Origin: Gliomastix tumulicola
Taxonomy: Eukaryota; Ascomycota; Sordariomycetes; Hypocreales; Bionectriaceae
Direction of reading: 5' to 3'
Assembly (NCBI GenBank): GCA_001599755.1
Contig: BCHX01000006.1
Coordinates: 2,095,336-2,159,335, forward strand
Length of the DNA: 64,000 nucleotides
Shown: piece by piece, positions 23,694-34,999 of the stretch
How positions within the stretch are numbered: the stretch's first letter is position 1
Layout: the number at the start of each line of letters is the position of its first letter
Program-made: the position numbers and the translations under genes
The notes under the pieces: generated by a model
What the model saw: the letters and a program-made list of their open reading frames with translations, nothing else
Told to the model about the DNA's origin: nothing
Database searches by the model: none

Positions 23694-24783
23694 GCCAAGA
23701 TGGGGCGTCCTCGGCTTCCCAGTGCCTCTTTCCCTTTCTCTGTCGGATTTTCCCTGTTTTTCTTTCCCTTTTTTTTTTTTTTTTTTAAACAAAATATTTT
23801 GTTCTGATATACCTTGTTCGCACATACACCTGACTACTACCTAGTAGGATTCTTATCTAGCATGTTTTGACCAACTATGGTGGCGATCGCCACATCTGAT
23901 GGGGGAAGGGGTGGCGTGGAGGCAAGGACGGCCGTCTTGAATGGGGATAATGCGCTCAGTGAACATGATGTCTTGGAGATCAACACTGCCTTAGTTACTA
24001 TTTTACATCTGCCTAGACCGCCAAGAACGGGCGTGCTTTGATAGAAAATACAATGATTGTGGTAACTCGGTGGCCAAAATGGAACTTGAACACTCCGGAC
24101 GCAACGGGGCACGAAACGCCAGGGCCGGATCTAAATATAGATCGACCGTTCTCGTCATAGCAACCACAGACAATGAAAGGGACAATAATGTGTTCAAGTG
24201 CAATAAAAATTATACACTACTGAATATACAGCTATATCACAGAATCGTCGTCAGGCCTTAGGGCCCGACGGCGAGATGGCCATGTACATGTCCCGCTGCT
24301 CCTCTGGTGCGCACGCGAGGCAGGCGTTTTTCGTATCGACACCCAAAACGATCCTTGTAGAGAGAGAAAACAAAAGAGGCAAGGAGATGAGAAGTAGCAG
24401 TCGTGCCATACAAAGTCTGCAGAACCAGGAACCACCATACACAATCGGGTTCCCTGCTAGCCAATAGTTGTCGAAGATTTCGAATATCGCGGTCATGTCG
24501 TAAGAAGGGCAGTAAAACCCCATATGCTCCCCTCGCCCAGAGAATGAAAAGAGAAAGGTAAAAAAAAGTTGGGAGAAATCACAAGTCGCTAAGCCGGGTC
24601 GGTGAGATGAATGAGTGTCGCCAGGGCGGAAGAAGGAATCGAATCAACAGAAGGCGACAAAGTCGTTAATTCGTGGAGAAAGGTGTCCGCTCATTCTGAG
24701 CGTGCTGTCGGAGAGGAGGAGGGTTGTCTGTGAGGATGGGACCGGGGATCCAATTGAATGCTGTCTGGTTGGAAAGACAGGTT
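23694..24783. other. Convergent intergenic region
   Basis: 1.1 kb between the stops of the zinc-cluster gene and the LPxY membrane-protein gene. It has a T-rich run at 23769-23788 and AT-rich sequence around 24180-24245 that would suit 3' ends. No gene seen. Confidence 0.5.
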
Positions 24784-25428
24784 TTACTGGAAGACGGTTC
24801 GGTCCTTCTCCTTGAGACCGCCGATCTGGTCCATGTCGAGCGAGTAGAAGCCGTCCTTAGACTCCTTCTCGTAAGCGGGCAGCTGCTCGGAGTGCATGGG
24901 TTCCAGGCCGACAGTGGCGTTGTCACCGACGCGGACAACCAGCACGCGGCCGCTCTTGGGGCGGCCCTGATCATCCTGCTCATCAGGGAAAGTGATGTGA
25001 ATCTCAGGGACATTGTCGGGCGAGTGAGGAGGGGAGTTGGGGTTGGCGAGCATGGGCTTGCCGTCGCGGGTGATGTAGATGGTGCTGGAACGGCCGTTGT
25101 GGGAAGTCTCGATTGTCAGGCCGCGAGGGTTGTGATTGCGCATGTACTGCTTCTCATCGTAGTACGAGGGGAGACCCTCGCTCTGCATGGCCTGCCTGAT
25201 CTTGTGACGGCGGATGAGGTAGAAGGCGGAGGCGAGGATCAGGCAGAGGAAGATGAGTCCGAGGACGAGGAGCAGGATGTTGATCATGCTGTCAGACCCG
25301 TCCTCGGTGTCGGCAGGGAGATCAGCGACCGAGCTGCGGGCCATGATGTGACGGGCGAGGTGCTGGGCTCGCTTGCCAGACTCGGCGTTGAGGATGGGCG
25401 TCCGGCGAGTGTAGATGGGTGAAGGCAT
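24784..25428 (-). CDS. Single-pass membrane protein with two LPxY motifs
   Basis: Uninterrupted ORF of 214 aa on the minus strand; ATG at 25428-25426. One strong hydrophobic segment at residues 49-72 (MINILLLVLGLIFLCLILAS) is followed by the basic RRHKIR, which predicts the C-terminal ~140 residues in the cytosol. There is no cleavable signal peptide, so it is probably type III or tail-like. Two LPxY sequences, LPSY (86-89) and LPAY (183-186), lie in the predicted cytosolic part. LPxY and PPxY are ligands of WW domains of Rsp5/Nedd4 ubiquitin ligases, and yeast Rsp5 adaptors (for example Rcr1, also about 210 aa) share this plan. The body has a beta-like STIYITRDGKPML stretch and a Pro/Ser spacer. 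The family is not recognised; a ligase adaptor is an inference. Confidence 0.75.
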   Translation of the reverse strand: MPSPIYTRRTPILNAESGKRAQHLARHIMARSSVADLPADTEDGSDSMINILLLVLGLIFLCLILASAFYLIRRHKIRQAMQSEGLPSYYDEKQYMRNHNPRGLTIETSHNGRSSTIYITRDGKPMLANPNSPPHSPDNVPEIHITFPDEQDDQGRPKSGRVLVVRVGDNATVGLEPMHSEQLPAYEKESKDGFYSLDMDQIGGLKEKDRTVFQ

Positions 25429-28400
25429 GATGGGCGAATATCAAGGGCGTTGTTGCGTCGTTATTAGAGGAAGGGAGTGACTCTTGTCTAATGGGCCAGC
25501 CATGTTAGCAAGACTGTTCTCCAGCCCCCTCGGCGTGTCGTTGAATGCAATATCTAATATCTCGCATAGATCCGTATGTAGTCGTGATATATTCCATTCC
25601 CTTGGGCCCGTTCGAGGGACGGCCGTTTGGTGGCAAGCCACCATTATTAGGCTGAGACCTAGGCTTGGCCTTCCGCTCGAGGTCGGTCACGAAGGTGGCA
25701 GGCTAAAACAAAGGAGGGGGGAAACAACAGAAGAAACAGGAGGATGATTGTAAGAGGTCGACGTACGCAAGGGGGAGGCAGAATTGTCAATGTTGCATAA
25801 CAATGTCTGGCGCAGGATCTCGCAGTCAAACCGAGAAGGGCGAGCCGAAGGGGGGAGGTGGCTGGTCGGGAGGCGTAAGGAGTGTCGTGCAGAGCGGTCT
25901 CAAACACGAGTCGTTAGAGAGCGAGGAACGTAAGAAAAAAGACTGGACGAATCTCAGCTAAAAGAATGAAGCTGATGATCCTAAATGGTGCAAAAAGAAT
26001 GAACGACGTGAAGAACGCAACAGCGCCTCTTGATTCTTGAAAGAATGCCCGTCAACGGTCCGGAGGGTGAAGAAGAAGAGGAAAGGGAACCGGCGGAGGA
26101 AACGGGGGCAGGAGGGCCTCATGAAGTGCCTCGTGCCTTCTGCTGCTGGCGCCTGGGCCACCCAGAACCACCTGCCGTCGCCTGCAGGAACCGAGCCAGC
26201 GCTGCACTGCCAGCACTGCCAGGGCATCCACTGGTCGCTGTCCACTGAGGCAAGCGCCCCCATAGCGCCAACAAACCACCTCCGCCCAGGCCCCAGGCGT
26301 CCCGGAAATGAGCAGTGGACGAAGGCGGGCTCTGATTGGATGGCCCCTGGCTGCTACCCGCCACCGCCCAATCAGTGCTCAACGTCGAGATGGAGGACCC
26401 ACGTATAATTCTTGTATGGTGATGGGGCTACCAGGGCAACAAGCAGTGCTGATTGGACGGCGTCGACTCGACCACCAGTCTTTCCCCTGCCAAGAATCTT
26501 CGATCACTGATGGAAGTGGACTCTCCTTTCTGCCCTCATACTGGCAACTTATTGCTGGTGGGGGCGTTCGTCTGCCTCATTTGCTTGCACAATGCCATCA
26601 TGTTCGAGAAGCTTTTCATCACTCTAGGAAATTTCTCTTGCAGGCGAGCCGACGCCCATTGGCTCTGCCGTGCCAGCCTCCTCGTGGTATTCCGAGTCCC
26701 ACGATGTCGCACGAGCACGCCGGCGCTGGGCAGCCACCAGCTTAGTTCAGCCCGTTGCAGCAGACCGAGCTCACTTTCAAACGGTGGCTGATTTTAATGG
26801 TGCCGCCATGGAGCATGCGTGCATTAGACACCGTCTTTCTTACAGGATAAGACCATCAGCGGCGACCTGGTGAAATATTTCCGCTAAGCGCTCGCCGACT
26901 GCGTCACAGTCGCTTGCCAAATTGAGGTTGGCATAGCCCTCGCTTACCACATCGCCGGCTATCTCCCAAAGGGGTCGTGGCTTTGACAGGCACGTGGCTG
27001 AAAGAAACCTTGAATCAAGTAGGCATGCAAACTTTACGGTCCTACAGCTCAAGCATACTTTCGACCGCATGCCAGTTTTGACGTTCCCTCTTCAGGCGCT
27101 TCACACCCACGGCTTATGAGGCCTGGTGTAGCGTGACCAGAGGATCGGTTGGGGCCGTCCGCGAGCACACACCCGACTATTCCCCCAGAATCACGCCAGC
27201 CTGCCTGCATGGCGAATAGCCATCCATGTACGAGCATGCCGCTTTGACATCTACCAGATGCAGGCAATATCAATTTATTCTCAAACGACAGGCAATCCCT
27301 GCTTGTGGAACAAGGGTTTGCTTTCACGAACCTCACTCCATCGACAGAAGTGCTGCAGAATAATAGCCTCTTGCCCAGGCTGGCAAGAGTTGCTATAGTT
27401 CGGGGCGGCGTCCTGGCATATCTTGGGTGAGTCCACACAGGCAGGCCCAAGGCTTCAATAGGGTGTTTGGATGGGCAGTGGACTTTTGTCGGCCTTGACA
27501 TCATCCCTTTGATCCGTTGTGGTCAGATGGGATGCGGACACAGACGGATTCACTTGGTAGTACAGAGTCTCGTCTTTGTCACAGATTGGGGGTAAGTCCG
27601 CCGTGTCATCGCTTCCTGGCGAGAGCACGGCAACGGTTTTATCGACCTGAATGGTTGAATCAAGACCTGGGGAGAAGCTACCCCGGCACCGTCCACAACA
27701 CAGCGCTGGCATGGGAAAGCTGGGCTCTCGTCTGCAAAGACGATGTTCAGATTGGGCTCCGCTGCCTGGACACAGCTTTTCGGCGGCAGCCTACCGAGAT
27801 TGCATGAACCGTAGCACAAGGGCATGGATACTGTGAAGGGTCCTGGCATCTGGAGACCTGCAGCTGCCAGACCTCCTTAACCGCCATTGGCCCCATGATC
27901 CGGTTCTTGCACGTCAAGACGAGAAAGAAAGCTTCTTCGGGGAGCCGCACTGGCAGTGATTCAGAGCCTAGAGTGATTTTTTGTCGTAGAGCCGACGCAT
28001 GCCGCGGAGGGACATCCATGCAAGGCGAAACTGAGGCAAACGACTGTGCAAAAGCGGTTGAGCAGCTCGGACGATGATGGATGTTGCAGTCGGGCGTCAA
28101 GCGAGACCAGACCTGGCCATGCAGCATCAGCATGCTGCCCAGGCCAATGGCAGCAGGCAATCTATTTGCGAGCGCCGCCTAATGTTTGCCTCGTTACTGA
28201 GTTGTCCAGACATGCACGACCGACCAAAAACGAAAGGGTTGCGCTCGTCCCGTGTACGAGGTCTCGACAACTCGGTCAAATTACGCATTTACCGACGGCG
28301 CACTTCACCCTCCACACGCGTATGGCAGACCAGCCGTAGCAAACAAGCTTGTGAGACGGTGTGGTCTCATCCAGGCTTTTCGGGCAGCGTGGGCAGGTTA

Positions 28401-31400
28401 CGTCGCGAGTGTGTAGAAGGTCTAACGAGGACAAGACTCTCCCTCTCCCAAAGGACTGTGTCTCGTTGAACGGGGGACTGGTCACAGACCCGCGTGGGAA
28501 TTGTCGTCGAATGACGACCAGGAGTGAGAGAGAGTGCGAGAGTTTGCCTGACTTTGGGAAGGGCGTTGAGCTTTAATTTGTGAATCCCATCCGATTAATG
28601 CGAGACACATGTGGGAATCAGGCCATGAAGGGATCGAGCGGTCACTTTGTCGCCGGTAAGCAACCGAGATGGCTACCTGACCATGCTTAAGCTGCCTTGG
28701 GCTGCATTGCTCTGTGCAAGGGGGACAGGAGATGCTGGCAGTAGTCGGAGAGGATGGGCAGCAACAGAAGAGGAGGGGCTCGAGAAGGTCTAGAGCCTCA
28801 GCACGGCTTGGCTTGAGAACCGAAGCGATGGATGGGTAATAATGGGTGCCCGTGTGCTCTTGCAGGGGCGGCCCCGACGTCGCTCCTTGGCATCCTCCCT
28901 CTGCCGTCCCCTAATCTCTTGGCTCCCTGGCTTAGAGCTGCCGCGGTGCCAGGATAATTATTTGATTCTCTTCCCCTCTCGCGACTATCGAGGACAGTAT
29001 GAATGAGGGAGCCGACCTCCCTTAGCTGCTCGTACTCCCCTCTGTATACCAGGGTGAGGTCTTCATCGGGCTCCTGCATTCAACCCATGTTACCATGATT
29101 GATTGATTGATTGCTTTGCATTTCAGTGCCATAAGTCGGTACTACCAATTGTTTCTTAATGGCCCCTTCCGGGCCACAAATGTACCACTGTAGATCCGAT
29201 CCGCCCCAAACAGCGTGGGGGGGGTTAATAGCGGTCGAAGAAGCAAAAACCACCAGATACCTGGGGAGGTAGAGGGGGTCAAGCAGTCGTTGCTGGTAAT
29301 TGAGCGACAGCCATCCGTCCGTCAGCCTGCTCACGCGCCGTTCATGTCGCTTCCCACCGCCTGTGCGACGAGGAGCAGGACGGAGAGAGGGAGTGAAGGA
29401 AAGCTCTCGTCAGCAGACCAGCGCTCTGCCCTCAACGGCCAAGGACGAAACGAGGGGAGCTCGAAGTGGAAGAAGAGGCAAAACGCCTGAGTGCAACCTC
29501 AGCTTGGGGTAGGGAGGCCCTTTGGATCGGGGTAGGCGTAGTAGGAGTAGGCCTGTTAGCCACGGCGGCCACGCGTGTCATGCTCGACTCACACACTCCA
29601 CCGGCGTTGTGCGCTTCTCCCTGTCTTGCCCATCATTCCATGCACTTATTACCTCCGGCGGGCGGGCACTCCCTCCTGCTCCCTCTGCCCCCAGGGCAAG
29701 CGAGCTGTGGACTGAGTGCACACCGTCTGCATTCCGTGTGTGATCGAAGTGATTGCCCTGGCTTCGCGGGTGTGTCGCCTTGAAGGGGTTGCTGGTATTT
29801 GACCCTTGAGCCGTCCACGTCTCCTTTTTCCGAGCTCTGGGCTCCCTCCTCCTTCTCCTCGTCCCCTCGTGCTCTTGCATATTATGATCTTTGCACCTGC
29901 TCCCAGCTGCTTCTTCTTCTTCATCCCATCCCCCCTCGTGTGCCGTCCCAGACCAAGCCAGATCAAGACGTGCAGCTCCAGCTCCCCACCCTGCACCGGC
30001 CTCTCATCACTGTCAAAGGCTCTTGGCTCGATCTTCTCGGTGCATCGATATTTTAATCTTCTTTTCTTTTTCTTTTCCTCTTCTTGCTTCTCATTTCTTC
30101 GTGGACAAAGTTCAGTTAGGTTCCTAATCGCAATCACCATCGGAGGCAGCAGTCTTCCCTGTACATGAGCCAGCGGCCGCTTCATGCCTTACCTTGAGCA
30201 TTACATTACATTATCTTACCCACCGACATCCCTCCTACCCTGCCTTTTTTGAGAGGCGGACTTGTCATTATCGATCCATCAGTCGCTGCATACAATACAG
30301 CCGCCCGCCTGACCGCCAGTTCGGCTGCTCAACTAACACGGCAATCCGCGCCGCTGGAATCCCAAGCTCAGGCGTATTAGCCCTCGGATCGGCTCGACTC
30401 CCCCGCGACGACAACCTTGCCTCGACTACATACACATTCACCAGCAGACTGCGGAGCAGAGCGAAGCAATTTGCCCTGGTCCAGGCAGCAGGCGTTCCTC
30501 CCGACCCGCGAGACACTCAGCACATCGTTCCATCTCGTTAACGAGACACACTGCACACTAACTACACGCTGGCGCTGCCGTCGCCCTGCAGCTCCGCCCC
30601 TTCTGTGTACAGGTAAGCCCGCCCTCTGATTAGCCCTCTTAGCCCTCTTAGCCCTCAACCCTCCAGCCTCAACTCCCTTGCAGCGCTTGCCCAGGTCTTC
30701 TCGGCTTGCAACGCTCTCGGCTCTAGCGAGCCCACTTGGTTACATTCATCGTCGGGCAGAGCGATTGATCGCTGGCTGGTGTGCGTGTCATTGTGATTGG
30801 ATCAGCCTTATAACCTGGCCAAGCTTTACGGAGGAGTCGATCCCCATAATTTCCTGCCCACAGGCCCCCCGAAAGCGCCCACCCCAATCTGAGAGCTCAA
30901 CTCTCCGCATCGCATCTCGGAACTGCTCAAATCTCAAAAGTCCAGATCTGCCCTTGACCTGGCCTGCCTGGGCTCGAGGTGCCAGTCGTTTCTTTTTTTC
31001 TTTTTTCCCCCCCTGCTCTCTGCGGCTGAGAGGGCTGATTGCGTGCGGGAGCTTTTCCTCTCGCTATCCTCCTTATCTATCTCCCTTCACCGCTCTTCGC
31101 CATCGGCGCCTTCCCTCCTCCCACTCAACACATCGGTAGCGATCGAGGTGCTAACAGCTAGCGACCCTGTGCCGTCTTCAAGCCAGCCTTTATCCCGGTC
31201 GATCACCGCCGCAACGTCTACGCTTCCCGTCCTTCTCCAAGCCAATATACGAATCGTGCAACATTCGAATCCACGCGGGATTGTGCACCCCGTTTTATCA
31301 GATACAGTGACCCGTCCGTTCGAGTTCGATCAGACTAGCCCGGTTTCTGTGACACCCTGGTTAGGCCGCTCCCCCTACTCAACAGAGGAAGGGATTCGAC

Positions 31401-31635
31401 CAGACCAAACCGGACCGGACACACGTGTCGCAATCACCACGGCGAGCTTGCCCTCGTCGACCCCTCGACTCCTCTGCACTTGACCCGTCAGGACTCGAAT
31501 CCCTGGACATATTTTTCAGCGCTCCCGTCGCTGGCCAGCATACTATACCCGTACTGTTTCAGAATCGGTCTGCGTGCCCCGAGTCTCAGCGCCTTATCGG
31601 GGACCTACCTATACCCTGTTCATCAAAGCAGCAAC
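25429..31635. other. Six-kilobase gene-poor stretch
   Basis: No ORF above ~180 codons with coding character, and I could not assemble a spliced gene. The part next to 25428 is presumably promoter and leader of the LPxY gene. From about 29800 to 31635 the plus strand is strongly CT-rich with CCTT runs and CT-rich pyrimidine tracts, resembling the very long leader of the Pumilio gene. The middle (26.8-29.5 kb) is ordinary in base composition, with no transposon motif and no obvious TpA enrichment, so I do not call it RIP-mutated. Confidence 0.5.
26335..26662. promoter_or_regulatory. Cluster of CCAAT boxes
   Basis: CCAAT, the core of the fungal CBC/HAP complex site, occurs at 26335-26339 (reverse), 26368-26372 (forward), 26452-26456 (reverse) and 26658-26662 (reverse). 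Two of them share the longer context TGATTGGAYGG. The cluster lies about 0.9-1.2 kb upstream of the LPxY gene start and may act there or on an unseen transcript. Weak evidence. Confidence 0.3.
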
Positions 31636-34600
31636 ATGACCGCCGCGGTAAGTCAGAGCTCTCCTATTGTTCTGCCATTGTTCCGTTATACCTCTGCACT
31701 TCCGATCTCGGCCGCGAGAGCCTCAACTCGAAGCAACATACACACACACATACACATACACGCGACGTGGTCATGAAATGCCATTGCGGGTGCCTCCTGT
31801 CTGTCTCGTTCTAAAATATGACGACGTCAGAGCCTCAAGTTCAGGCCCCCCCTCCCGGCCCCTTCTTCCCCTTCTTCCCCTTCCCCTAGCACACTTTGGC
31901 ACCCTCTGCCCCCTACAGGCACCAGCACCCTCCTGGCGGGACACCAAGTTTTTTTTTAATTAGCGTGTGTGGACAAAACACAGAGCGCTCTGATTCGCCC
32001 GGGGGTGGGGCAGCACTGGCCAGCACTGGCTAGCACTGGCTGGCACTGGCTTTTGCCAAAAGGTCTCCCGAGTCCAGAACCCTCCCACGCCCTGAATCCA
32101 TCCCTCTCTTAGCCTGTCTCTGCCCGTCTTTCTGCCCACATATTGGCCCTACCTCGCCTTGCCTTTAGTACCTTTCTTGCAGCCTTGGCCTCGAATTGCC
32201 TTTTTGTCCGCCGTCATCATCACCATTCTCGACCTTTCCATCAAACTCAACCCTCCACGCGCGCTCTACTCTTCTCTTCTTCTGTCTCTCGTTTGGATTT
32301 CTTGATGAAAATCACCTTCTCTCGCTAATCATTGACCCATTTTCCCTCTTCGAGTAGGTGCCGCAGTGGCCCCCCTTCGCGATGCCTTCTGGCACCAACG
32401 ACGACAAATCGCAGCAGCAACAGTCCAAGAGCTCCGCGTTCCCGAGCAGCAACCTCTATCCCAACCAGAACATCTGGGGTGGCCATGGGAACACGTACAC
32501 CAATGGCCATGCCCGCGGCCCTTCCCTCAGCTCCAAGGGTAAGATTCCATGTGCTCCCCAATCTAGGCCAATCTTCTTATCCTCATTCCAATCCTAGATA
32601 CTATAGATGGCGCTGCCATCCCGAGTGGTGCCTCCCATGCGACGGCGGCGACAGAGCAATCGACCTGGCACCCATGGATGGAGCCCTCGCGACCGACGAG
32701 CACCTCGCCCAACAGAACACGCGACAATGGCCTCAGCAAGACATCGACATTTGGCACGACCACTGACAACCATGTCATGAAGAATGGTTTCAACAGCGTC
32801 AACGGTGTCAACGGGGGCAACCTGTATGGCTCGGCCTTCCCCTCGCAGAAGCGCGCCTCCAATGAGACGTCCTACTTCGACTCTGTGGCAGCCGCCTTTC
32901 CCCAGTCACGCGACCCGAGCGCACCGCCATCGCGGCACTCGCAAGGCTCACCCGCCTACCCGGAACTCCCCAACGGCAGGAGTCACAACCATGCTCACAG
33001 CAGCTCTATTCACTCCCAGCGCCAGGTGCCCAACGCCACCGTCGCGTCTCTGCAGGCGTACTCCTCGCGGGGCCTCAACCTGAACAAGCAGGTGGACGAT
33101 GATTTGACATTGGGCTTGGCCCAACGCCTGACGCTGGACAGCGCTATCGGGAAGAATACAGTCTTCGATCAGGGCTCGCAGCCTTTCCAATTCAACCCTG
33201 GAAGCCAGCCGTACGGCGATGCCAACGGTCTGAGATATCTAAATGGTACCGAAGCTCAGCACGATCCACTCGCCACCCCATACTCTGCTTTCAAGCGAGG
33301 GTCCATTGACAGGATGTCTCCAGGTCCATCCTACCGGCTAGAGACTGGCAACAGCCCTCGAAACTACCACCCGAGCGCGGATCCATGGGGGGCGAGAGTG
33401 TCCTCCCGCGACCCTCGTTCCATCGACATCGAGCGGAGGGCATCCACCCAGCAGATGCCGGCGCCGCAGTTCACAAACCCTTTCTACCCCTACTCGTACG
33501 GCAATATCCAGATGCCTCCGTTCGCCACCAACTACGGCGAGCCTCTCCGTCACCCGATGCTTCCCCCCAACTACAACATGCCGCACATGTCTGGTGGATA
33601 TTACTCAGGCAACATGCCTCCGGCCCAGCCAGCTGCCCAGCACGATGCTATGCGAGGCATTCGCAGTGCTGTTCTGGAAGACTTCCGCTCTAACAGCAAG
33701 ACCAGCAAGCGATACGAACTCAAAGACATCTACAACTACATCGTTGAATTCAGCGGTGATCAGCACGGCTCTAGGTTCATCCAGTCGAAGCTTGAGACTG
33801 CCAACAGCGACGAGAAGGACCAAGTGTTCCGCGAGGTCGAGCCGAACGCTGTCCAGCTCATGAAGGACGTGTTTGGCAACTATGTTGTCCAGAAGTTCTT
33901 TGAGCATGGAAACCAGGTGCAGAAGAAGATCCTCGGCGAGAGGATGAGGGGCAAGATGATTGAGCTCTCTATGCAGGTCTACGCCTGCCGTGTTGTCCAA
34001 AAGGTGAGCACACATGGCAATACTTGTTTCGATGAATGAACGTTATATATACTGACGGCTTTTCAGGCCTTGGACCATGTCCTGGTGGACCAGCAGGCCG
34101 ACTTGGCGAGGGAACTGTCCGCCGATATCATGAAAGTCATCATGGATCAGAACGGCAACCATGTGGTTCAGCGGATCGTCGAGGTTGTACCTCGGCAGCA
34201 TCTAGACTTCATCATGGATGCCTTCCGTGGCCAGATCACCAGCCTGTCGATGCACCAGTACGGCTGCCGGGTGGTGCAGCGAATGATGGAGTACGGTAAC
34301 GACGCGGATAAGGCTAGCATTGTTAAGGAGCTGCACCCATCGGCTCGCCTCCTGCTGACCGATCAGTATGGCAACTACGTCACCCAGCACGTCATCCAGC
34401 ATGGAAAGCCGGAGGACCATGACAGAATGGTCCAGCTTGTGATGGATCAGCTTATTGATCTGAGCAAGCACAAGTTCGCCTCCAACGTCGTGGAGGTCTG
34501 CATCGAGGCGGTCTCTCCAGAGATCCGCACAGAGATTCGAGAGCGCTTCGTTAAACCAGGAAGTGATGGAACCAAGCCTCTCCAGCAACTCATGCGTGAC

Positions 34601-34999
34601 AACTACGCCAACTATGTTATTCGTGAGTACCAGCCCCCCCCCCCTTCCCCCCCCCCTTCAGCGATGAAAAGTGCCCCTTACTAACTTTGACGTCTAGAAA
34701 AACTGCTGTCTACACTCAAGGGCGACGAGCTCGACTCGTTTGTCGAGGAGGTCAAACCCCTGCTATACCTACAGAAGAAGAACAACGGCACGTCAAAGCA
34801 GATCATTGCCCTGGAGAAGCTGTTGGATGAGATCGCGTCCGGGTCTCTGGGAGACGCCCAAGCGTCTCCTGACAAGGCACCCCTGTCTCCGTCTGGTTCC
34901 GTCCAAAGCGGGGCGAGCGCAACGTCGGCCAACAGTTCACGCCAAAGCGGCGCTGGCGGCAAGGCGAAGAGAATGAGCGGCGGTTCCTCGAAGTCGTAA
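31636..34999 (+). CDS. PUF3: Pumilio-family RNA-binding protein, Puf3 type
   Basis: Five exons (31636-31647, 32358-32538, 32598-34003, 34067-34622, 34698-34999) give 818 aa. The first exon codes only MTAA and is joined across a 710-nt intron to VPQWPPFAMPSG. If that exon is wrong, the start is the ATG at 32382. Residues ~440-735 hold eight PUF repeats. Recognition triplets read SR/Q, NY/Q, CR/Q, NH/Q, CR/Q, NY/Q, SN/E, NY/Q, the PUM/Puf3 code for 5'-UGUA-N-AUA. In yeast Puf3 binds mRNAs of nuclear-encoded mitochondrial proteins at the mitochondrial surface and controls their decay or translation. The N-terminal half is Ser/Asn/Pro-rich and disordered. The C-terminal tail is Ser/Gly-rich. Intron 2 has two acceptors 9 nt apart (AG at 32597 and 32606), so three residues may be optional. 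Confidence 0.93.
32011..32050 (+). repeat. Four tandem 10-bp units in intron 1 of the Pumilio gene
   Basis: Units are CAGCACTGGC, CAGCACTGGC, TAGCACTGGC and TGGCACTGGC, back to back. They lie in the 710-nt leader intron about 350 bp before its acceptor. The first two units are identical. Confidence 0.85.

Noticed and set aside
31240..31300. tRNA-like TTCGAATCC motif
   Set aside because: No acceptor stem or anticodon arm can be formed around it.
25429..31635. RIP-mutated repeat block
   Set aside because: The stretch is gene-poor, but base composition is ordinary with no obvious TpA excess or AT-rich block.
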